From NCBI RefSeq assembly GCF_000427335.1, contig NZ_ATMR01000124.1, positions 1 to 64,000 on the forward strand: a stretch of DNA of 64,000 nt. The letters run 5' to 3'. Within the stretch, counting starts at the first letter, position 1. Each line of letters opens with the position of its first letter. The notes under the pieces were generated by a model, which was not told the DNA's origin, did no database searches, and saw nothing but the letters and a program-made list of their open reading frames with translations. The DNA comes from Winogradskyella psychrotolerans RS-3 (GTDB lineage: Bacteria; Bacteroidota; Bacteroidia; Flavobacteriales; Flavobacteriaceae). The position numbers were made by a program, and so were the translations under genes. Shown here piece after piece: positions 17,906-26,243 of this stretch.

Positions 17906-18382
17906 ATGAAAACACCAAACATAGGAATTTCAGCAGAAAACAGACAGGCTATCGCAGATCAGTTATCAAAAATATTAGCGGATGAATTTGTACTCTATTC
18001 AAGAACCCTAAATTTTCATTGGAATATTGAAGGTCCAGATTTTTATTCAGTACATCTTTATCTTGAAACCTTGTACCAAGAGCAACAAGTGGTTGTTGAT
18101 ACCGTAGCAGAAAAAATACGCGCAATAGGTCATTATGTACCTGCAACCTTAAAGGACTATTCTCAATTGACGCATCTTACCGAAAAAACAAAAGGTAAAA
18201 ATGATAGCCAAAGTATATTCGCAGAATTGCTAGAAGACCACGAAAGCATTATTGTATTTCTTCGCGAAGAGATTAAGCCTATAGCAGACAAATGGAAGGC
18301 TGATGGTATTAGCGATTATATTACCGGACTTATGGAACAACACGAGAAAACCGCTTGGATGTTGCGCTCACATTTAAAGTAA
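17906..18382 (+). CDS. dps: Dps-type DNA starvation/ferritin-like protection protein
   Basis: Dps forms 12-mers that oxidise and store iron using peroxide, protecting DNA. The family motif FHWNIEGPDFYSVHLYLETL carries the ferroxidase residues, followed by QEQQVVVDTVAEKIRAIG and the C-terminal helix MEQHEKTAWMLRSHLK. The start at ATG 17906 (MKTPNIGISAENRQAI) is preferred over GTG 17846. Length is 158 residues, normal for Dps. An upstream Crp/FNR-type palindrome fits expression under redox stress. Confidence 0.95.
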   Translation: MKTPNIGISAENRQAIADQLSKILADEFVLYSRTLNFHWNIEGPDFYSVHLYLETLYQEQQVVVDTVAEKIRAIGHYVPATLKDYSQLTHLTEKTKGKNDSQSIFAELLEDHESIIVFLREEIKPIADKWKADGISDYITGLMEQHEKTAWMLRSHLK

Positions 18383-18420
18383 ATTAAGTATTAAATACAT
18401 ATTGATAAAAAAACTATAAA

Positions 18421-19316
18421 ATGAATTATAAAAACATAACCATAGCAGGAAGCGGTGTTTTAGGCTATCAAATCGCATTTCAAACAGCATTTCATGGTTT
18501 TCATGTAACCGTTTATGACATCAATGATGCCGTTTTAGATAAAGCGAAATCAAAGTTCAGTAGCTTAAGTGAAGGGTATAAAAAAGATTTAAATGCAACG
18601 CAGCAACAACTAGATAAAACAAAGCAAAATCTCAGTTATACTTCAGATTTGGCTGCATCGGTCAAAAATGCTGATTTATTAATTGAGGCCATACCCGAAA
18701 ACCCCAAATAAAGACAGATTTTTATAAAAAGTTAGCGAAAGTTGCCCCTGAAAAAACTGTTTTTGCTACCAATTCTTCAACACTATTACCTAGTAAATTT
18801 GCTGAAGCAACAGGCAGACCTGCTAAATTTTTAGCATTACATTTTGCAAATGATATTAAGGTCCGTAATACAGCAGAAGTAATGATGCATTCAGGGACAG
18901 ACCCACAAGTTTTTGATGAAGTGATAGCTTTTGCTAAAGCAATTGGTATGATTGCGCTTCCATTGTATAAGGAACAACCAGGCTATATTCTTAATACATT
19001 ATTGGTTCCTGTTTTAAGTTTGTCGCTTAACCTTTTAGTAAATGGTGTTAGCGATGTAGAAACCATAGATAAGACATGGATGAAGGCTATGATGACACCA
19101 TTGGGACCTTTTGCAATACTTGATATGGTGGGAATAACAACGGCATACAATATACTTAAAATGGAAGCAGACACAACCAAAGATCCCATTAAAATTAAAT
19201 CTGTAGCCTACCTTAAAGAAAATTTTATTGATAAAAATAAATTAGGTTCAACTACAGGAGAAGGATTTTATAAGTATCCACATCCAGCATATAAAAATTC
19301 GGATTTTTTGAAATAG
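18421..19316 (+). CDS. 3-hydroxyacyl-CoA dehydrogenase, one frameshift
   Basis: This NAD-dependent enzyme oxidises L-3-hydroxyacyl-CoA (for example 3-hydroxybutyryl-CoA). The N-terminal piece has the Rossmann start NITIAGSGVLGYQIAFQTAF and the strand VTVYDIND. The C-terminal piece has FATNSSTLLPSKFA and the catalytic-domain helix LLVNGVSDVETIDKTWM. The frame breaks at 18706-18708, where AAA must be AAAA to give ENPKIKTDFYKKL. Restored length is 298 residues, a normal size. Loss of one base in a homopolymer is the only defect. Confidence 0.9.
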
Positions 19317-19430
19317 ATATGATTTTATTTTGATTCATTCATGTCAAATAAAGGATTTATATAATTCTTATTTCTTATCCGAATCAAGAATTAAATCAAG
19401 TATTGATTGTTTAATTAAAACTATTTAAAA

Positions 19431-20309
19431 ATGAAAATTACAACGTTTATTAGTATTTTAATATTTGCACTATTGACATCCTGTGTAAGTCAAAAAAAGT
19501 ATACAGCCCTTCAAAATAAAGCAGAACTTTGCGAAGACGAACTTGCAAACACTTCCGCCGAACTTAGAACCACTTCTAACGAAGTTTTAGTACTTGAAAA
19601 TAACCTGGCAAACGAGAAAAACAAATCGAAGGCGCTCGAAAAACAAGGCGATTATTTTAAAAGTACAAACACCAACCTGTTAGATAGACTTTCTGATCTT
19701 TCCGTTGTAAGCAAGTATGGAGCTGAGAGTATTAAGAAGTCTTTAGAGGCTTTAAACGAACAAAACACATACATCAAAGATCTAACGGGCTCTATGCAAC
19801 GAAAAGATTCTCTCAACCTTGCATTGGTGATGAATTTGAAACGATCCTTAGATGATTTCGATGATGAAGATATTAGCATTGAGGTAAAGAAAGGAGTCGT
19901 GTATGTTTCCATATCGGACCGAATGCTTTTTAGATCTGGAAGCTATAGTATTAATGAATCTGCGCAAGCAGTAATAGGTAAAATAGCAAAGATTGTGAAC
20001 GATCACAAAGAGTTAGATATTCTTGTTGAGGGACATACAGATACAGTTCCCATGCATACAGATTGTATAGAAGATAATTGGGATTTAAGTACAAAGCGAG
20101 CAACAGCTATAGTGCGTTTGATGCAAACTAATTTTAAAGTGCAACCAGAACGAATGACAGCTGGTGGACGTTCAGAATATGTGCCTAAAGCAACAAATGA
20201 AACGTCAGAAGGTAGAGCATCCAATCGTAGAACTGAAATTATTATCCTTCCAAAACTAGATCAATTTTTCAATCTCTTAACGCCTCCAGCAGCAGTCTCT
20301 GTTGATTAA
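19431..20309 (+). CDS. OmpA-family lipoprotein with coiled coil
   Basis: The 292-residue protein has a lipobox (FALLTSC, Cys at residue 18), then about 100 residues of coiled coil (LVLENNLANEKNKSKALEKQ). The C-terminal OmpA domain binds peptidoglycan; it is recognised by DILVEGHTDTVPMH, NWDLSTKRATAIVRLM and GRASNRRTEII. It should link the outer membrane to the cell wall. A clear terminator follows at 20374. Confidence 0.93.
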   Translation: MKITTFISILIFALLTSCVSQKKYTALQNKAELCEDELANTSAELRTTSNEVLVLENNLANEKNKSKALEKQGDYFKSTNTNLLDRLSDLSVVSKYGAESIKKSLEALNEQNTYIKDLTGSMQRKDSLNLALVMNLKRSLDDFDDEDISIEVKKGVVYVSISDRMLFRSGSYSINESAQAVIGKIAKIVNDHKELDILVEGHTDTVPMHTDCIEDNWDLSTKRATAIVRLMQTNFKVQPERMTAGGRSEYVPKATNETSEGRASNRRTEIIILPKLDQFFNLLTPPAAVSVD

Positions 20310-20373
20310 TAAGATCTTACAAAACGAATAGGAGTCCTGTTATTAATTTTTTTAAATAATATTGTCTTCATGG

Positions 20374-20407
20374 AAAACGGGAAGGTTTATAGGCTTCCCG
20401 TTTTTGT
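20374..20407 (+). terminator. Rho-independent terminator after the OmpA gene
   Basis: GC-rich arms AACGGGAAG and CTTCCCGTT with a nine-base loop are followed by a T-run (TTTTTGTG). It ends the plus-strand transcript before the convergent gene at 20504. Confidence 0.92.
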
Positions 20408-20503
20408 GTTTTAAATCAATAACTAATGTCTTATTATTTCAAAAATTAGTTATCTATATAATCTATAAATATTTAAAATATAATTAAACTTAGAACGTAT
20501 AAA

Positions 20504-20995
20504 TCAATAGCCACTTAACATAGGCTCAATACCAGCTAGCACGCTACTTTCTCCTCGAATAATTAAACAGTAATTATCGTTTTTCAACTCATTTAGATAG
20601 CTATTAATCTCTTCGGTATTAATTCCCAATCCTTTAAATATTCCGATAAGACCTGTGGGTAATGATGCAAGCTCTCTTTCATCAATTTTATTAAGGAATG
20701 TTGGGGTTAAATGACCGGCAATAAATAAGGTGCCAATCTCAGGATTATTGAAATATCCTACTTGAAATTTCTTGCCTAATACAGCGCTTAATTGCTGTTT
20801 TGTATCGGGCATTATTTTTTTAAGCTCTTTTTTAGCAATGGTCTTATTGGTCGTAAGTTTGCCTAAGATAGATAATTGAAATGGTATATTATTTTGCTGA
20901 GTAATATGGCTTATTACTGTCTCTATTTGCGATAAGCTTTGATATGTTCTTATAACAAATAATTTTAGGGGTGTGTTATGTTTTTTAACAGACAT
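20504..20995 (-). CDS. Unknown 163-residue protein
   Basis: I do not recognise this protein. It has no signal peptide. The middle holds a GTLFIAGHLTPTFLNKI segment and the C-terminal half contains TGLIGIFKGLGI and a strand DNYCLIIRGESSVLAGIE. That end resembles the ferredoxin-like C-terminal part of general-stress proteins whose Gly-rich helix is followed by a LLVVRG strand, but the match is weak. A TGACTAGGGTCA palindrome lies 64 bases before the start, so it belongs to the same candidate regulon as usp, osmC and dps. Confidence 0.75.
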   Translation of the reverse strand: MSVKKHNTPLKLFVIRTYQSLSQIETVISHITQQNNIPFQLSILGKLTTNKTIAKKELKKIMPDTKQQLSAVLGKKFQVGYFNNPEIGTLFIAGHLTPTFLNKIDERELASLPTGLIGIFKGLGINTEEINSYLNELKNDNYCLIIRGESSVLAGIEPMLSGY

Positions 20996-21058
20996 TATAC
21001 AAATCGTAATTTAGTTTCAACGTATCGCTAAATTAACTGTAATATGACTTTTCTTCAA

Positions 21059-21070
21059 TGACTAGGGTCA
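21059..21070. promoter_or_regulatory. Crp/FNR-type operator upstream of the 163-residue gene
   Basis: TGACTAGGGTCA, 64-75 bases before the start codon at 20995 and just beyond the 3' end of the regulator gene, so it gives the 163-residue gene its own promoter. Confidence 0.6.
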
Positions 21071-21082
21071 GTCTGTCTAGTT

Positions 21083-22156
21083 TTATCCAAAAAGGGCAAT
21101 ATCTTTTAAACTTTTTTTGTCTTCAATAATGATTTCTCTATGAGTACCAATACTTAATAATGCTTCATCTTTAAAATCGGTTAGCATTCTAATAGCAGTT
21201 TCTGTAGCTGTACCCATAAGACTTGCTAGGTCTTCTCTTGAGATACTAATACCTTGATTTTTTGAATTATGAAGTATTTCATTTTTAGATAAATCCAATA
21301 GTACTTTTGCTAAACGTTGTCTAACTGTTGAAAACGCCATACTTACTAGTTTTTCTTGAAGATCAATTAAATCATTAGAAATCATAGTAATGAATTTAGT
21401 TGAAATCAACTTATCACCAAATAGCAAGGTTGTAAAATCAGCTTTAGGAATCTTAATAACTTCTGCTTGTTCTAGAACTGTTGCAGTATCTTTATAAGTG
21501 CCTTTATTACTTAGTAATGATAGTTGACCTACAAATTGTCCAGGTCCAAATAGGCCTGTTACCAAAGATTTGCCAGACTCCGTAGTCTTATATGTTTTTA
21601 TAGCACCTTTTTGTATAAAGTATAGCGTATGTGCAGTGTCTCCTTCCATAAAAACAAACTCTTTTTTATGAAATGTTAAGCACTTACGATCCTCGGAAAG
21701 GCTTTCCATACCGCGTTGTATCGATACATCATTAAAAAATTGATTAATACCTTCAATATCCTTTGAGAATTCCTTTTTAAGAAAGCTATGTTTATGAAGT
21801 CTTGAGGCAATGGCATCTAATAATTCGCTTTCTTCAAAAGGTTTGGTGAGATAATCATCGGCTCCTAGGTTCATCCCTTTTCTGACATCTATTTTTTCTG
21901 TTTTAGCAGTTAGGAAAATAAAAGGTGTACTTGCTGTCGTTTTATCTTTACTTAAATGCAGTAAAACATCATATCCATTTAGTTCTGGCATCATAATATC
22001 ACAAATAATAATATCTGGTTTTGAAAGTTTTGCTAGTTCAACACCTTTTTTACCATCCTCTGCTTTGACAACCTCATAGTTTGCTAATTCTAAGATTTCT
22101 GCGGTGTTTTCTCTAACATCTTGATTGTCTTCTATTAAAAGTATTTTTGTCATCAT
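21083..22156 (-). CDS. Response regulator fused to a Crp/FNR-type regulator
   Basis: The 357-residue protein joins three domains. A receiver (residues 1-125) has LLIEDNQ, the phosphorylated Asp in IIICDIMMPELNGYD and the Lys in DDYLTKPFE. A cyclic-nucleotide-type beta-roll (about 150-260) carries GDTAHTLYFIQKGAIKTYK. A Crp-type helix-turn-helix (about 295-340) has the recognition helix ATETAIRMLTDF, with the Glu and Arg that read the GA core in Crp/FNR proteins. It lies three bases after the kinase gene and is surely its partner. It is the natural candidate to bind the TGAC-N4-GTCA sites around it. Confidence 0.93.
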   Translation of the reverse strand: MMTKILLIEDNQDVRENTAEILELANYEVVKAEDGKKGVELAKLSKPDIIICDIMMPELNGYDVLLHLSKDKTTASTPFIFLTAKTEKIDVRKGMNLGADDYLTKPFEESELLDAIASRLHKHSFLKKEFSKDIEGINQFFNDVSIQRGMESLSEDRKCLTFHKKEFVFMEGDTAHTLYFIQKGAIKTYKTTESGKSLVTGLFGPGQFVGQLSLLSNKGTYKDTATVLEQAEVIKIPKADFTTLLFGDKLISTKFITMISNDLIDLQEKLVSMAFSTVRQRLAKVLLDLSKNEILHNSKNQGISISREDLASLMGTATETAIRMLTDFKDEALLSIGTHREIIIEDKKSLKDIALFG

Positions 22157-22159
22157 TTT

Positions 22160-23797
22160 TTAATTATTGGGTTTTGGCCACTTTATTAAAAACGTTGTGC
22201 CTTTATTGATTTCACTCTTGAAATCAATGGTGCCATCCATTAGTTCTACATATTGTTTTACAATATTAAGACCCAATCCTGTTCCCTGAATATTCTGTGC
22301 ATTTTTTGCTCTAAAAAAACGCTCGAATAGTTTTTCCTGCTCGTCTTCCGGAATGCCTATACCTTGGTCTTGGACTTGAAGCGTAAAAAATGCGTCACTT
22401 TCTTCAATTTTAATATGGATATCTGTATTTTTTGGGGAATACTTAATGGCATTAGATAATAAATTCATCAGGATGGTACGTACTAGTTTAGAATCAAGGT
22501 TGAGTAAAATAGCGTGGTTTGGTGCTACTAAAATGATGTTCTTTCCTGTTTTTTTAGTTGTGGACACTTCTTTAACCAATAGTTTAGAAAAGTGAACAAA
22601 ATCAAACAGTTCCTTATCTGCTTTAACCTTTCCTTCTTCTAGCTTACTAAGAGATAAGAAATCATTCAAAATAACAACCAAATGCTTTACATTCTTCTTG
22701 ATTTGAGCCACATACTTTTTACGTTTTTCTTCCTTCCCAGCTTCATTTTGTTTGCCAATAAGGATAGCTGAGGTTTGTATGGCGCTCAAAGGTGTTCTAA
22801 ATTCGTGCGATGCCATGGAAACAAATCTTGATTTTAATTCGTTAAGCTCTTGTTCTTTTTTTAATGCACTTTTTGCAACCCTTTCAATTTTCTTTTGTAT
22901 CGTGATATCACTGTACACAAATAATGCACTAGAAATAATAGTGTTTTCATCGAGTAATGGAATTGTATTTACCGAGAAGTATTGGTCTTTGTAGATTATT
23001 TCAAAACCAAGGTGTTTTCCAGCAATAGTTTTCAATATATCCTTTTTTAGTTTTATTTTTTGTCTTTCGGAAAATATGGTGATGTCATCAACTGTGGTAT
23101 CTTCAAAAATCAATTTATCTAGTCCTAATTTTATTATAGCCTCACCTTCTATAAGTTGCATTTCAAAATTTGGGTCAAAAACAATGATAAATCCATTAGG
23201 GAAATTTTTAGCAATTGCCGAGGATAAGGATTTATTTGCAATAGCCCTTTTCTCTGCTTCTTGCGTTTCTTGTATTTGATCTTCGAGACTTAAATTAGAT
23301 GCCACCAATTTTTGAACTGTAGTGGTTAGTTCACTCGTTCTACGGGCTACTTCATTCTCTAATTCTTCAGCGTAGCTTTTTAGTTTGACTTGACTAATGT
23401 TTAGTTGCTTTTCTATGTTTTCGCGCTCTGAGATATCTATAATAAAAGCTATTACAACCTGTTTTTGCTCTATGGTCGTTGGACTTAAGCTTATTTCAAT
23501 TGGAAATTGAGAACCATCTTTTTTTAATCCCCACAGATCTAAATTACGACCCATTCGTCGTGCTTTAGGTTTTACGATGTATCCTTCTCTATGACCTTTA
23601 TGTTTTTTTTTGAATTTATTAGGGATAAGGTGTTCTACTTTTTGAGTTATAAGCTTACCTGATTGATAGCCAAACAATTGTTCGCTTGCTGGGTTGGCTT
23701 TTATAATGATGCCATTAGCATCAACCACTATAATACCTTCCACAGAGGATTGAAAAATGCCCTGAAAGAGTTCTATGTCTTGTAATTCTTTACTCAA
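22160..23797 (-). CDS. Soluble PAS sensor histidine kinase
   Basis: A 545-residue kinase without transmembrane segments. The first PAS domain (residues 10-125) begins FQSSVEGIIVVDANGII and includes HREGYIVKPKARRMG. A coiled coil and a second PAS-like region follow. HisKA has the phospho-His in MASHEFRTPLSAIQTS, and the ATPase has NLLSNAIKYSP, DQGIGIPEDEQ and GTGLGLNIVKQ. The shape is FixL-like, but the His position does not exactly match the FixL heme ligand, so heme is unproven. It is co-transcribed with the receiver-Crp gene, and a palindrome 55 bases upstream of its start suggests autoregulation. Confidence 0.93.
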   Translation of the reverse strand: MSKELQDIELFQGIFQSSVEGIIVVDANGIIIKANPASEQLFGYQSGKLITQKVEHLIPNKFKKKHKGHREGYIVKPKARRMGRNLDLWGLKKDGSQFPIEISLSPTTIEQKQVVIAFIIDISERENIEKQLNISQVKLKSYAEELENEVARRTSELTTTVQKLVASNLSLEDQIQETQEAEKRAIANKSLSSAIAKNFPNGFIIVFDPNFEMQLIEGEAIIKLGLDKLIFEDTTVDDITIFSERQKIKLKKDILKTIAGKHLGFEIIYKDQYFSVNTIPLLDENTIISSALFVYSDITIQKKIERVAKSALKKEQELNELKSRFVSMASHEFRTPLSAIQTSAILIGKQNEAGKEEKRKKYVAQIKKNVKHLVVILNDFLSLSKLEEGKVKADKELFDFVHFSKLLVKEVSTTKKTGKNIILVAPNHAILLNLDSKLVRTILMNLLSNAIKYSPKNTDIHIKIEESDAFFTLQVQDQGIGIPEDEQEKLFERFFRAKNAQNIQGTGLGLNIVKQYVELMDGTIDFKSEINKGTTFLIKWPKPNN

Positions 23798-23851
23798 TAT
23801 TGGTATGTAGTTACACTATATAAATTAAATAACAATGTAACCTATTTAAAC

Positions 23852-23863
23852 GGACTTGGGTCA
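23852..23863. promoter_or_regulatory. Crp/FNR-type operator upstream of the kinase-regulator pair
   Basis: GGACTTGGGTCA, 55-66 bases before the kinase start; one half-site (GTCA) is perfect and the other has one mismatch. It suggests that the regulator controls its own operon. Confidence 0.5.
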
Positions 23864-24039
23864 TCTTTTAATTATTTAATAATCATGATTTAAGTCCTTT
23901 TAATATATAGTTTGCTCCCTTAACCTAGATAAGATTTATAAATCACTTATTGCCATACAAACTACTGATGTAAATAAAATAACCACACTAGTACATCGAC
24001 ATCCTAGTGATGATATAAGTGCTTAATCCTCTGAATCTT

Positions 24040-24378
24040 ATGGTGTCGCAGAAGAAAGAATCACCTACTAATGAAATTGACTTAAAAATGAAACAAACTA
24101 CTTATATCATATTAACAATTGTAACACTTATATTTATTGTTGTATTCACGCTTCAAAACACTAGCGAAGTACGTATTTCTCTATTATTTTGGGATATTAA
24201 AACATCCTTAGCTCTATTAATTTTTTCTTTATTCGCTTTAGGTGTTCTAACTGCCATTTTTATCCTAACACTAATAATTATTGCGCTTAAATCTACATTA
24301 AGAAAAGATGAAAAAATTATTTCTGCATTGCAAGAACCTAATGACTTAAATCCTGATAGGAAAGTAGAAACCGAATAG
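24040..24378 (+). CDS. LapA-domain (DUF1049) small membrane protein
   Basis: A protein of about 110 residues with two transmembrane helices, TYIILTIVTLIFIVVFTLQN and ALLIFSLFALGVLTAIFIL, separated by TSEVRISLLFWDIKTSL. This is the LapA/DUF1049 pattern (LQN, two helices, charged tail). The family takes part in envelope assembly in E. coli (YciS). ATG 24040 is used; ATG 24088 (MKQTTYIIL) is an equally plausible start nearer the first helix. It is divergent from the kinase gene. Confidence 0.8.
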   Translation: MVSQKKESPTNEIDLKMKQTTYIILTIVTLIFIVVFTLQNTSEVRISLLFWDIKTSLALLIFSLFALGVLTAIFILTLIIIALKSTLRKDEKIISALQEPNDLNPDRKVETE

Positions 24379-24548
24379 TGATTAGTGCAAGACGTGATGT
24401 AATTAATTTTCTAGATAAGTGAGTAAGTGCATTATTATATGATTGTCAATTCAAGTTTAAGAACGGGATTGACTATGCCTACCTATCGAAAATTTATGAA
24501 CTAATAAAAACCTATCCTTCTAAGAATTATCTCAAATGAAAGAATTTA

Positions 24549-25889
24549 TCAGAATGAACTTTTGCTATTATCAGCAAGTGTCTCGGGTTTTGCTTTGCTT
24601 CCATAAAATTTATTAAATACAACACATGCTGTTAAATCTCCTGTAACATTCACTGCAGTTCTAAACATTCCGAGAATACGGTCTATGCCTATAATAATAA
24701 TCAGACCTTCAATAGGAATTCCTGAGCTTTGCAATACAGATGTAAGAATAATAACACCACCTCCAGGAATAGCAGGTGTTCCTATAGAAGCAGCTACAAC
24801 CGTAAATGTAATTAGAAGAATACTCATTATAGATAAGTCAATACCGTAGGCTTGTGCCATAAATAAAGTAGTTACGCATTGAAATAATGCTGTTCCGTCC
24901 ATATTGATGGTAGCTCCTACTGGAATAACAAAATCACTAATATTGGAAGATACTCCTAATTTTTCATCTGCTGTTTTCATAGAAAGTGGCATAACGGCTG
25001 CTGAACTGGCAGTAGAAAAAGCTAATAATTGAGGGTCTCTAATTGCTTTTAGAAATTTGAAAGGATTTCTCCTAGTAATGACAAAGACTATAATTAAATA
25101 AAATGTCAATAATAGAATGAGGCCTAGAATAACGACCGCCATATAATAGCCTAAACCGAGAAATACTTCAATGCTTGTTCTGGATAATAATGCTGCCATT
25201 AAGCCAAATACGGCATAAGGAACAAGTATCATTGCCCACGAGACAACGATCATACAGATTTTTTGAATGGCTTCAGAAAAACGAATAATAGGAGTTGCTG
25301 TTTTCTGATTGAGTTGTGTAATTGCAACACCAATGATGATTGTGAAAATGACCACGCCTAACATTTCCCCTGTTAAAATAGACTCTAGCGGATTATTAGG
25401 GATAAGGTTTGATATTGAATTTGGAATGTTTCCTATAAGGTCAGTTTGCTCATCTGGTACTATTTGGCTTTCACTACTATTAGGAAATCCTCCTAACTCA
25501 AAAATATATTGACCAGGTTTTAAAATTAGTGTAACGACCAAACCAATTGCTATGGCAACAGTTGTTGTAAAAACAAAATATAATAATAGCTTAAGTCCAA
25601 AGGTTTTTAGGTTTTCAGATGTGTTTCCTACAATTCCTGTAATAATCGATGTGAATATCAATGGAATCATAATCATTTGAACCAACCTCATAAAAATTTG
25701 ACCTGGTAGATCAAGCCAATCCGCAATTTTTAAACTCATACTTTCTGAAAGTAATCCTGTAGATGGATTCAACAATACTCCTATTCCAGCACCCAAAAGA
25801 AGCCCAATAATTACTTTAAGCCATAAGCGACCTTTGATAAGGTGGTCTAAATGAACTGATAACCTATTAAGAGATTTGAATTCTATCAT
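24549..25889 (-). CDS. Dicarboxylate/amino acid:cation symporter (DAACS)
   Basis: A 446-residue membrane transporter of the GltP/DctA family with eight helices and two re-entrant loops. Family motifs are present: FSTASSAAVMPLSMKTA (serine-rich hairpin), GATINMDGTALFQ (substrate and cation binding) and ASIGTPAIPGGGVIIL (second hairpin). It should take up glutamate, aspartate or C4-dicarboxylates with Na+ or H+. The 354-base gap before the next gene holds one Crp/FNR-type palindrome. Confidence 0.94.
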   Translation of the reverse strand: MIEFKSLNRLSVHLDHLIKGRLWLKVIIGLLLGAGIGVLLNPSTGLLSESMSLKIADWLDLPGQIFMRLVQMIMIPLIFTSIITGIVGNTSENLKTFGLKLLLYFVFTTTVAIAIGLVVTLILKPGQYIFELGGFPNSSESQIVPDEQTDLIGNIPNSISNLIPNNPLESILTGEMLGVVIFTIIIGVAITQLNQKTATPIIRFSEAIQKICMIVVSWAMILVPYAVFGLMAALLSRTSIEVFLGLGYYMAVVILGLILLLTFYLIIVFVITRRNPFKFLKAIRDPQLLAFSTASSAAVMPLSMKTADEKLGVSSNISDFVIPVGATINMDGTALFQCVTTLFMAQAYGIDLSIMSILLITFTVVAASIGTPAIPGGGVIILTSVLQSSGIPIEGLIIIIGIDRILGMFRTAVNVTGDLTACVVFNKFYGSKAKPETLADNSKSSF

Positions 25890-26243
25890 AGTTTTTTATG
25901 CCTTTTGCATAAGTTTCTAATAAATTGTTTAAGGAATCTAGATAGTCTTTCAATGTTTCATTAATTCAGGATATTTTTCTAGAATTTTTGAAGTTGTTGA
26001 GAAAATAGTTTGATTAATATCATTTTGATGATTTTATTTTCTATGCGCTTTAATAAACGTTATCTCTAATAAACCTAAGGATAAAGGTTAGTTGTTTAAT
26101 CTTATCTATGAATGACCCAAGTCATCTGTTATTTATTTCTTCTCACATAATTTTGTTGTTAGATCATTTAATTCTATGAAAATTGACGTAGAAATATAAG
26201 GACTTTACAATCACATGCTTAGTTACTTTTTATAAAGAAAAAA
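25890..26243. other. Intergenic region between symporter and APC permease
   Basis: The 354 bases separate two divergent transporter genes and hold no reading frame of note. The only clear element is the palindrome at 26113-26124. Promoters for both genes are expected here. Confidence 0.6.
26113..26124. promoter_or_regulatory. Crp/FNR-type operator upstream of the APC permease
   Basis: TGACCCAAGTCA, 120-131 bases before the permease start and 224 bases before the symporter start. Both half-sites are perfect. Confidence 0.6.

Noticed and set aside
22160..23797. Heme-binding FixL-type oxygen sensor
   Set aside because: The first PAS domain has a HREGYI motif but its His is one position off the FixL heme ligand; PAS domains with this motif are common without heme.
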